Below are positions 1 to 5,627 of a stretch of 5,721 bases of DNA, one piece after another. The translations under genes were made by a program, and so were the position numbers. The DNA comes from Dehalococcoidia bacterium. Its GTDB lineage: Bacteria; Chloroflexota; Dehalococcoidia; Dehalococcoidales; G020351185. Every line of letters begins with the position of its first letter. Position 1 is the first letter of the stretch. The DNA is taken from NCBI GenBank assembly GCA_030635945.1, contig DAOVXW010000042.1:1-5721 (forward strand), given 5' to 3'. The notes below the pieces were generated by a model. That model had not been told where the DNA came from. It saw only the letters and a list, made by a program, of their open reading frames with translations, and ran no database searches.

Positions 1-854
1 TGACAGCTAAAACAGACCTGCATATACATACCACTATCTCCGACGGCAGATTCAGCCCACAGGAAATTGTCGAAAAATCTGCCCGGCTCGGCCTGGGCAC
101 TATTGCCATCTGCGACCACGATAATACAGATGGCATCCCGCCAGCACTGGCAGCCGCTAGTGCCTTCCCTCATCTGAAAGTTATACCCGGCGTTGAAATC
201 AGCACCTACGCCCCCGGCAGTGAAGTGCATATTCTGGGTTATTTTATGGACTTTGAAAATCCAAGGCTTAGAAATACACTGGCGGATTCTCGCAACTCAA
301 GGCTGGAGCGGGCTAAGGAAATGATTGTCAGTTTGAATAGATTGAATATAAATATCAGCTGGCAGCAGGTCCGGCAGGCGGCAGGCGATAGCACCGTAGG
401 CCGCCCCCATATTGCACAGGTGATGCTGGATATGGGCTATATAAAAACCTTCAAAGAGGCATTTGATAAATATATAGGGATGGGGGGCCCGGCTTATGTC
501 GAGCGGCATAAAATAACTCCGCTGCAAGCGGTAGCCCTTATAAAAGAAGCTAACGGTCTGCCGGTGCTAGCCCACCCGCTAACCACCGAACAGCCGGAAA
601 AACTGATTGCCGGGCTGAAAACAGCCGGCCTGGTGGGTATTGAAGTCTATTACAAAGACTATACCAAAGACAAAAGGGATACTCTGGTACTAATGGCTGA
701 TAAATATAATCTTATAGCCACCGGCGGCAGTGATTACCACGGCATCGATAACAATGCCGAGACGATGCTGGGTGATGCCGGTGTACCGGCAGAGTGTGCC
801 GAGCGGCTTATTGCCCTGGCCGGACAGCTAGGGCATAAGTCTGCCAAATTATAA
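1..854 (+). CDS. PHP-domain metal-dependent phosphoesterase (TrpH/YciV-like), start codon cut by window edge
   Basis: Probable cytosolic metal-dependent phosphoesterase of the PHP superfamily, closest in layout to the TrpH/YciV (RNase AM) group, which acts on 3',5'-nucleoside bisphosphates or short RNA 5' ends. The frame is open from base 3. Bases 1-2 are 'tg', so the start codon (ATG, GTG or TTG) very likely begins one base before the window, giving about 284 residues, the usual family length. Counting that Met as 1, all metal-site motifs are present: DLHIH at 6-10, CDHD at 38-41, GVE ending at E66, VH at H77, AHP at H192 and GGSDYHG with D245 and H247. GRPH near 134-137 lies in the helical insertion typical of this group. 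It is the first visible gene of a likely operon, 14 bases before plsY. The fold is certain; the exact substrate is inferred, and a histidinol-phosphatase-like or other PHP activity is possible. Confidence 0.9.
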   Translation, partial: TAKTDLHIHTTISDGRFSPQEIVEKSARLGLGTIAICDHDNTDGIPPALAAASAFPHLKVIPGVEISTYAPGSEVHILGYFMDFENPRLRNTLADSRNSRLERAKEMIVSLNRLNINISWQQVRQAAGDSTVGRPHIAQVMLDMGYIKTFKEAFDKYIGMGGPAYVERHKITPLQAVALIKEANGLPVLAHPLTTEQPEKLIAGLKTAGLVGIEVYYKDYTKDKRDTLVLMADKYNLIATGGSDYHGIDNNAETMLGDAGVPAECAERLIALAGQLGHKSAKL

Positions 855-856
855 CT

Positions 857-865
857 CCGGGGGGA
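857..865 (+). promoter_or_regulatory. Ribosome binding site for the plsY-like GTG start
   Basis: A G-rich run (CCGGGGGGA) lies between the PHP stop codon and the GTG at 869. It is a purine-rich but non-canonical Shine-Dalgarno sequence, about 3-6 bases from the start. It supports GTG 869 over later ATGs, which would remove the first membrane segment. Confidence 0.5.
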
Positions 866-868
866 TTT

Positions 869-1546
869 GTGATTATCGAGTTTTTATTGCTATGTATAGG
901 TGCCTATCTTTTAGGCTCCGTGCCGTTTGCCTTCCTGCTGGCTAAATGGTTTTATGGTATCGACATCCGCCAGCACGGCACCGGTAAGGTGGGTGCTGCC
1001 AATGTTCTCAGAGTAGCCTCAAAGTGGCTGGCTGTGTCGGTGGCTATTTTTGACATCGGTAAGGGGGCATTGATGGTCTGGACAGCCCAGTTGCTGGGAA
1101 TGGAAGCGGCGGTACAGGTAACGGTGGGTTTAATTACAATTGTCGGCCATAACTGGTCTGTATTTCTGCGCTTCAGGGGCGGGCGCGGTATTTTCACCAG
1201 CCTGGGTGTTATTACAATATTGTCCCCATGGCTGGGGCTCATTATTCTGGTTATACCTTACCTGGTTACTCCCATCCGCCAGGTAGCCTTCGGTGTCTTT
1301 CTGGCGCTGCTTTCCCTGCCATTCTTCAGCTGGTTTCTCAGCCAGCCGCTGAACATCGATGAAAGATTGCCGGTTACACTGGGCTTTGTAGTGCTATTGC
1401 TTATGGCGTTTTTAAAAAGGCTGGCCACCCACAGAACCGAGCTTAGCCAATCAGTGCCGTTAACCGAGCTGCTTTTCAACCGCTTGCTTTTTGACCGCGA
1501 CATAAGAGACGCCAAGGTCTGGACACAGAGGAAATCAGATAATTAG
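869..1546 (+). CDS. plsY: PlsY-type glycerol-3-phosphate acyltransferase, divergent paralogue
   Basis: Integral membrane protein of 225 residues in the PlsY family, which moves an acyl group from acyl-phosphate to sn-glycerol-3-phosphate to make lysophosphatidic acid, the first step of phospholipid synthesis. Recognisable blocks are the N-terminal helix ending in LGSVPF (15-20), the loop DIRQHGTGKVGAANVLR (32-48), FDIGKG (61-66) and GHNWSVFLRFRGGRG (93-107). Several hydrophobic segments fit the multi-helix fold. Several usually conserved positions differ: the family GSGNxGATN reads GTGKVGAAN, and GGKG reads GGRG. The C-terminal HR-N-RLL block appears split, with HR at 188-189 and NRLLFDRDI at 204-212. 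It is slightly longer than the common ~200 residues. The GTG start gives a correct first helix. The gene sits 14 bases after the PHP gene and 22 before the Fe-S oxidoreductase. Family assignment is strong; substrate preference is uncertain because of the motif changes. Confidence 0.85.
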   Translation: MIIEFLLLCIGAYLLGSVPFAFLLAKWFYGIDIRQHGTGKVGAANVLRVASKWLAVSVAIFDIGKGALMVWTAQLLGMEAAVQVTVGLITIVGHNWSVFLRFRGGRGIFTSLGVITILSPWLGLIILVIPYLVTPIRQVAFGVFLALLSLPFFSWFLSQPLNIDERLPVTLGFVVLLLMAFLKRLATHRTELSQSVPLTELLFNRLLFDRDIRDAKVWTQRKSDN

Positions 1547-1552
1547 AAGATT

Positions 1553-1558
1553 AAGGAG
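1553..1558 (+). promoter_or_regulatory. Shine-Dalgarno that fixes the TTG start of the Fe-S oxidoreductase
   Basis: AAGGAG lies 10 bases before the TTG at 1569. An in-frame TAA at 1563-1565 rules out any earlier start. The next in-frame ATG would remove the first membrane helix. Together these support the rare TTG start. Confidence 0.8.
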
Positions 1559-1568
1559 ATAATAAAAC

Positions 1569-3638
1569 TTGTCACCGCTTGATACAACATATTTAGGTAT
1601 CCCGGGCTATGTAATCTTCTGGGTTTTGACCATTATCGCCTTTGGCTTGTTCACCTACAGAATATCCAGGCTTATTCGCTATATGTTCCTGGGCCGGAAA
1701 GAAAAGGGATTCGGCAAATTACTGCGTAGAGGGCTGTCAACCGCAATTACCACCCTCGGTCAATGGTGCCAGCTAAAGGGCATTACCCTTAAAGATAAAG
1801 CCGGCATAGGCCACGCTATCCTTGCCTGGGGTTTCTCTGTATTCGTCGTCTTCTATGTGGCATTTATTGTTATCGGCGCCGGCTTCGGTCTTTCGGAAAA
1901 TCTGGAACACTCCAGCTTCTTCTTCTACTACACCTGGATTATGGACATCGTTATTCCCTTTGTAATCCTGGCTGCCCTGTGGGCTATAGTCCGCCGTTAC
2001 ATAATAAAGCCCCCCAGGCTAAAGGGAGAACAGACGCTGGAGGCTATGGTGATTCTTATTACCGTCCTCCTGCACCCACTGACACACCTGTTCAAAATAG
2101 CCACCGGCATTGCCCTGAACCACCCTCCGGCCGGCCTGGGAGCCACCCTGCCGCCTTTAAGTTCGGCATTAAGCAATCTCTTCAGCAACGTCAGCCCGGA
2201 TTCCATACAGGCAGCTCACAACGCCTTCTTCTGGACGCACTGGCTGGTTATACTGTTCGTCCTCGTATTCATCACCTACTCAAGATATCTGCATATGGTG
2301 GCGTCACTATTCAATATCTTTTTTCGCTCACCCCTGCCCAAGGGCACCCTGCGCTCAATCAACCTGGAAACGGTCGAAGTATTCGGCAGTGCAGGAATAA
2401 CCGACTTCACCTGGAAGCAGATACTTGACCTCTATTCCTGCGTCGTCTGCGGCCAGTGCCAGGATGCCTGTCCGGCAACGACCAGCGGCAAACCGCTTAA
2501 TCCCAAAACGCTCATTCAGGACCTGAAGCAGAACCTGCTGGAGACCGCCCCGGGCTTGTTGAAAAACGGGGGAAACGGCTCGGCTAAAACACTGCCGGGC
2601 GATGTGATAACCCAGGATACAATCTGGGCTTGCACCACCTGTCGTGCCTGCGATGAAGTCTGCCCGCTTTATGTGGAGCATGTCGACAAGATCATCGACC
2701 TGAGGCGAAACCTGGTAATGGAACAGGCAGCCATACCGGAAACGGCCGAGCAGGCTCTCAGGTGCATTGAAGACAGAGGACATCCCTGGCGCGGCACAAC
2801 GGCCTCAAGAACTGACTGGGCTGAAGGTCTCGAGATAAAAACCATCGGCGAGGATAGCAGCATTGAATTCCTCTTCTGGGTGGGCTGCACCGGTGCGCTG
2901 GAGGAAAGAAGTATAAGAATAAGCCGTTCGCTGGCCGGGGTACTCAAACAGGCAGGTGTCAATTTCGGCATACTGGGTGCCGAGGAGAGCTGTTGCGGCG
3001 AGCCGGCCCGCCGGCTGGGCAACGAGTACCTTTTCCAGATGCAGGCTGAGAAAAATATTAAAACACTCAATAACTACGGCGTTAAAAAAATTGTTACCGC
3101 CTGCCCTCACTGCTTTAATACCATTAAAAACGAATACCCCGAGTTCGGCGGAGAGTTCGAGGTTATTCACCATACACAGCTTATTGCCGAACTGCTCAGG
3201 GAAAACAGGCTAGAAATAAAGGCTGGCGGAGGGGTTATCACCTACCACGACCCCTGCTATCTGGGAAGATATAATGATATCTACAAGCCGCCCAGGCAAA
3301 TTCTAAACAGCATACCCGGTACAGAGCTTGTGGAGATGGCAGAGAAGAAACGGAGAAGCTTCTGCTGCGGCGGCGGCGGCGGCCGCATGTGGCTGGAAGA
3401 AAACATCGGCAGCAGGATAAGCGAATTACGTATTGATCAGGCAGTTGAAACAAAGGCTCAGACAGTAGCCACCGCCTGCCCGTTCTGCCTGCAGATGTTC
3501 GACGACGCCATAAAAGCCAGGGGCTGCGAAGCATCAATTAAGGCTATGGACATCGCCGAGCTGGTGACGGAAGCGATAGAAGCACATATCCAGCCTAATC
3601 CACGCTGTCCTTCACCCGCTGCACCACCTTCGGCATAA
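1569..3638 (+). CDS. Membrane-bound HdrD-like Fe-S oxidoreductase with NarI-like heme b domain (EMO/DUF224 type)
   Basis: Fusion of 689 residues. The N-terminal half has about five or six hydrophobic helices (roughly 12-32, 82-106, 122-142, 158-182, 220-252), resembling the NarI gamma subunit, with helix-associated histidines H82, H169, H173, H217, H224 and H242 as candidate heme b ligands. A ferredoxin-like region follows with two cluster motifs: C291/C294/C297/C301 and C355/C358/C361/C365. Then come two complete CCG domains of the HdrB/HdrD type: C440, C475-C476-G, C512/C515, and C563, C599-C600-G, C637/C640. By family knowledge such proteins pass electrons between a cytosolic donor and the membrane quinone pool. 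The layout matches ETF:menaquinone oxidoreductase (EMO), used in anaerobic fatty-acid oxidation. That role is inferred, since no etfAB is in view. Alternatives are a heterodisulfide- or lactate-linked oxidoreductase. It starts with TTG, sits 22 bases after plsY, and its last 14 codons overlap the opposing sirtuin gene. Confidence 0.88.
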   Translation: MSPLDTTYLGIPGYVIFWVLTIIAFGLFTYRISRLIRYMFLGRKEKGFGKLLRRGLSTAITTLGQWCQLKGITLKDKAGIGHAILAWGFSVFVVFYVAFIVIGAGFGLSENLEHSSFFFYYTWIMDIVIPFVILAALWAIVRRYIIKPPRLKGEQTLEAMVILITVLLHPLTHLFKIATGIALNHPPAGLGATLPPLSSALSNLFSNVSPDSIQAAHNAFFWTHWLVILFVLVFITYSRYLHMVASLFNIFFRSPLPKGTLRSINLETVEVFGSAGITDFTWKQILDLYSCVVCGQCQDACPATTSGKPLNPKTLIQDLKQNLLETAPGLLKNGGNGSAKTLPGDVITQDTIWACTTCRACDEVCPLYVEHVDKIIDLRRNLVMEQAAIPETAEQALRCIEDRGHPWRGTTASRTDWAEGLEIKTIGEDSSIEFLFWVGCTGALEERSIRISRSLAGVLKQAGVNFGILGAEESCCGEPARRLGNEYLFQMQAEKNIKTLNNYGVKKIVTACPHCFNTIKNEYPEFGGEFEVIHHTQLIAELLRENRLEIKAGGGVITYHDPCYLGRYNDIYKPPRQILNSIPGTELVEMAEKKRRSFCCGGGGGRMWLEENIGSRISELRIDQAVETKAQTVATACPFCLQMFDDAIKARGCEASIKAMDIAELVTEAIEAHIQPNPRCPSPAAPPSA

Positions 3639-4371
3639 ACTCCCCGGCTTTAGCATTTACCACAAGTTCAGCCTTTTCGTCCAGAGGAGTGGGGCTGAGG
3701 TTTATGATAACCAGTTTAGCCCCGGCATCAAGTGCATATTCAGGTATACCTGCCGCCGGATATATTGTCAGCGTAGAGCCGATGACAATGAAGAGGTCAC
3801 AGCGGCCGGCATATTCTACCGCTTCCCGGAAAACCTTCTCCGGTAGCGGCTCTCCAAACAAAACGACATCCGGTTTAAGGATGCCTTTGCAGACCTCGCA
3901 ATCGGGAGCTTCCTCACCCTTATCCAGCCTGTCCATAATCCGTTCAACAGGAAGGCGTTTATGGCAGCCCAGACATATCACCCACTGCATATTACCATGC
4001 AATTCAAACACTTTATCATCGGGGACGCCACCTCTCTGGTGCAGGTTGTCCACATTCTGGGTGATAACGCAATCCAGCCTGCCCAGCCGGAAAAGCTCGG
4101 CAACGGCAAGATGCGCCGGGTTCGGTGCGGCGGTCAGGCTTAACTGGCGGAATAAACGCCACTGTTTTCGCCTGGCTTCAACATCGCTGACGAATTTCCG
4201 ATAGGTGAAATCTTCGGAATCAAACCTCTCCCAGATACCGCCGGGGCTTCGGAAATCTGAGATGCCGGATTCGGTGCTGATGCCGGCGCCGCTAAAGACA
4301 ACAATCCTCTCAGACTGTATAATCAGCCCGACAATTCCGGCGGCAAGCTTATCTGAATCTTTTTCGGTCAT
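3595..4371 (-). CDS. cobB: NAD-dependent protein deacylase, Sir2/CobB family (sirtuin)
   Basis: A 258-residue cytosolic sirtuin that removes acyl groups from protein lysines using NAD, giving nicotinamide and O-acyl-ADP-ribose. The full set of motifs is visible: GAGIS at 28-32, DFRSP at 39-43, TQNVDNLH at 104-111, catalytic H125 in ELHGN, a zinc site C133/C136 and C158/C161, GST at 198-200 before the PAAG segment, and the NLSPTPLD segment from N224. Length is normal. In the acyl-pocket region the YxxR pair that marks SIRT5-like desuccinylases aligns with KQWR at 69-72, so the tyrosine is absent. Plain deacetylation is therefore the more likely activity. The family's usual GTS or GSS reads GST here. 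The ATG at 4371 is preceded by GGGG six bases upstream. It is the last gene of the - strand operon, 21 bases after the glycosylase stop, and its 3' end overlaps the converging Fe-S gene by 44 bases. Confidence 0.95.
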   Translation of the reverse strand: MTEKDSDKLAAGIVGLIIQSERIVVFSGAGISTESGISDFRSPGGIWERFDSEDFTYRKFVSDVEARRKQWRLFRQLSLTAAPNPAHLAVAELFRLGRLDCVITQNVDNLHQRGGVPDDKVFELHGNMQWVICLGCHKRLPVERIMDRLDKGEEAPDCEVCKGILKPDVVLFGEPLPEKVFREAVEYAGRCDLFIVIGSTLTIYPAAGIPEYALDAGAKLVIINLSPTPLDEKAELVVNAKAGEFMPKVVQRVKDSVD

Positions 4372-4377
4372 AAATAT

Positions 4378-4381
4378 CCCC
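4378..4381 (-). promoter_or_regulatory. Ribosome binding site of cobB
   Basis: On the - strand, GGGGATATTT directly precedes the ATG, putting the G-run six bases from the start. It lies in the 21-base gap after the glycosylase stop codon, consistent with co-transcription. Confidence 0.55.
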
Positions 4382-4392
4382 GAATATCAGGA

Positions 4393-5073
4393 TTAAAGCC
4401 ACCCGCTATTCTTATAAGACCGGCAGATATCGTTAAGGCAGCACTGCTGGCAGAAAGGTGTTTTACGACAGGTATCCTTAGCCAGTTTAACCAGCAAAGC
4501 ATGGTATTCATTAAAAAGCCCGGCGTCAGCCGTCAGGTTGTCCGTAAAAAGCCTCTGGTAGCCATTATAGCTATTGTCCTCCGGCGCCAGCCCGATGCGG
4601 CTAGTTATACGCCGGGTATAAGCATCGATAACAAAAGCCGGCTTACCGACGGCATATAGCAGGATGGAATCAGCCGTCTCCGGCCCAATGCCGTGTATGG
4701 AAAGAAGCTGCTGGCGCAGGTTATTTATATCAACGGCAGAAAGACTACCAATATCATCGGAGTAGTGGTTCCCCAGCCAGTCTGCCAGCGCTTTGAGCTT
4801 CACCGCCTTGGCATTGTAATAACCACAGGGGTATATAATCCGCGCCAGCTCTGAAACGGGCAAGCGTCTTATCGCCTGTGGCGACAGCGCCCAGGCTGCC
4901 TTCAGGTTGGTAATAGCCTTTTCTGCGTTACTCCAGGCGGCCGACTGGGTCAGAATAGCGCCGACCATTACCTCGAAAGGCTCTTCCGCCGGCCACCAGA
5001 ATTGCAATCCGTAGGCACTGGTGAGCCTCCGATGTATACTTTTCAGTAACTGTCTTATTCTTTCTGATTCCAT
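4393..5073 (-). CDS. HhH-GPD DNA glycosylase, MagIII / endonuclease III-related
   Basis: Base-excision repair glycosylase of 226 residues in the EndoIII superfamily, closest by motif to the MagIII (HP0602) 3-methyladenine glycosylase group. Seen: WWP at 26-28, GAILTQSAAW at 38-47, a helix-hairpin-helix IHGIGPETADS at 126-136, catalytic D150 in VIDAYTRR, and C-terminal cysteines C202/C208/C211/C217 fitting a [4Fe-4S] loop (C-X5-C-X2-C-X5-C, with an extra C212). At the position of the Nth lyase lysine (K120 in E. coli, within GRKTA) this protein has E132. It should therefore act as a monofunctional glycosylase without AP-lyase activity, as MagIII and MutY-like members do. In H. pylori MagIII the paired tryptophans line the alkylated-base pocket, which suggests the same substrate class. 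The start lies inside the end of trmO (19-base overlap) with no clear Shine-Dalgarno, so translation is probably coupled. The family is sure; the base specificity is inferred. Confidence 0.92.
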   Translation of the reverse strand: MESERIRQLLKSIHRRLTSAYGLQFWWPAEEPFEVMVGAILTQSAAWSNAEKAITNLKAAWALSPQAIRRLPVSELARIIYPCGYYNAKAVKLKALADWLGNHYSDDIGSLSAVDINNLRQQLLSIHGIGPETADSILLYAVGKPAFVIDAYTRRITSRIGLAPEDNSYNGYQRLFTDNLTADAGLFNEYHALLVKLAKDTCRKTPFCQQCCLNDICRSYKNSGWL

Positions 5074-5513
5074 CTGGGTACTATGACATCGGCTACCGAA
5101 TCATAACCCGGTATATAAGGCTTTATATCTATTACAGGGGTGCCGTCGATAGCATCCAGCCCTTCAACCAATAGTATATTACCCTGATGCCTGAGCAACC
5201 TGGCAACCTTTTGCCCCACCGGATTGGGTCTATACGGTGAGCGGGAGGCAAAAAGGCCTACCAGAGGTAATTCTTTATTCCCTCTGGGGTGGACCTTAAG
5301 TGCCATTCTGGCAACATCAGCCTGGTGCAACCAGTAGATAATGATAATATGGGAATACTCTTCCAATCCTTCCAGTGCCTGGCTGAATTTACCATTGATC
5401 TTAACCCGGGAAACCACCTCCATCCAGTCATAACCCGGCTCCTGTTTGCTTTTAATCTTATTGCTTACAAAACCAATTGGCTTAACACACATTTCCAGCA
5501 GCTGATTATCCAT
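5055..5513 (-). CDS. trmO: TrmO/TsaA-family SAM-dependent methyltransferase, single-domain form
   Basis: Protein of 152 residues consisting only of the TrmO (TsaA, UPF0066) beta-barrel domain, which in E. coli N6-methylates the t6A base at position 37 of threonine tRNA using S-adenosylmethionine. Diagnostic blocks are the N-terminal PIGFV (12-16), HPRG (75-78), GLFASRSPYRPNPVG (86-100), GLDAIDGTPVIDIKPY (118-133) and the PGYD turn (135-138). E. coli TrmO is about 235 residues and has an extra C-terminal domain that is absent here. Short forms are common in archaea and many bacteria, and their tRNA activity is less well tested. The ATG at 5513 has AAAGGA seven bases upstream and a sigma70-like promoter before it; a second ATG at codon 8 is less likely. 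It is the first gene of the - strand operon, and its 3' end overlaps the glycosylase start by 19 bases. Confidence 0.93.
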   Translation of the reverse strand: MDNQLLEMCVKPIGFVSNKIKSKQEPGYDWMEVVSRVKINGKFSQALEGLEEYSHIIIIYWLHQADVARMALKVHPRGNKELPLVGLFASRSPYRPNPVGQKVARLLRHQGNILLVEGLDAIDGTPVIDIKPYIPGYDSVADVIVPRWNQKE

Positions 5514-5520
5514 TTCCAGA

Positions 5521-5526
5521 TCCTTT
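5521..5526 (-). promoter_or_regulatory. Shine-Dalgarno of trmO
   Basis: AAAGGA on the - strand, seven bases before the ATG at 5513. It supports this start over the in-frame ATG seven codons later. Confidence 0.7.
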
Positions 5527-5535
5527 ATAACCGCT

Positions 5536-5563
5536 ATTATAACAGTAGTGCAGGGACAGACAA
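5536..5563 (-). promoter_or_regulatory. Sigma70-type promoter for the trmO-glycosylase-cobB operon
   Basis: On the - strand there is a perfect TATAAT (-10) at 5541-5536. Sixteen bases upstream is TTGTCT at 5563-5558, a 4-of-6 match to the -35 consensus TTGACA. The predicted transcription start near 5529 gives a short leader of about 15 bases that holds the Shine-Dalgarno. Nothing else in the short gap looks like an operator. Confidence 0.65.
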
Positions 5564-5593
5564 AGAGGCTGCTTTATCAAACGACAGCCTCTT
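5563..5593 (-). terminator. Hairpin terminator for the - strand gene at the right edge
   Basis: An inverted repeat with a perfect 9-bp stem (AAGAGGCTG / CAGCCTCTT) and a 13-base loop starts 34 bases past the stop codon of the right-edge gene. On the - strand the stem is followed by TGTCTGTCCC, so the stem-end TT plus a weak T-rich stretch gives only a modest U-tract. It separates that gene from the trmO promoter, whose -35 box touches the stem foot. Confidence 0.6.
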
Positions 5594-5627
5594 CTATAAA
5601 CTTTACCCGTGTGGTATATAGCCATAC

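Noticed and set aside
1979..2428. Open frame of 149 codons on the + strand inside the Fe-S oxidoreductase
   Set aside because: It is an out-of-frame shadow of a gene with intact membrane helices and cysteine motifs, and it has no domain of its own.
2355..3173. Three overlapping - strand open frames of 120-140 codons
   Set aside because: All are antisense to the Fe-S/CCG region, show no family motif, and arise from its GC-rich third positions.
3369..3383. Five tandem GGC triplets resembling a microsatellite
   Set aside because: They encode the glycine-rich loop right after the C599-C600 pair of the second CCG domain, a known conserved feature, so this is coding rather than a repeat element.
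3741..3752. Perfect 12-base palindrome CAGGTATACCTG
   Set aside because: It lies inside the sirtuin coding region, encodes the conserved Gly-Ile-Pro after PAAG, and has no partner site. It is best explained by chance within coding constraint.
3689..4204. Long open frame (171 codons) on the + strand
   Set aside because: It is antisense to the sirtuin, which has every family motif. The + strand product has low-complexity Ser/Arg/Pro composition and no recognisable domain.
5101..5438. Direct repeat TCATAACCCGG at 5101-5111 and 5428-5438
   Set aside because: Both copies encode a Pro-Gly-Tyr-Asp segment of TrmO in the same frame, so the match follows from protein sequence rather than from a repeat element.
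5289..5621. Open frame of 110 codons on the + strand covering the trmO start and promoter
   Set aside because: It lies antisense to trmO, its product is not protein-like, and the region has a clear - strand promoter and Shine-Dalgarno.
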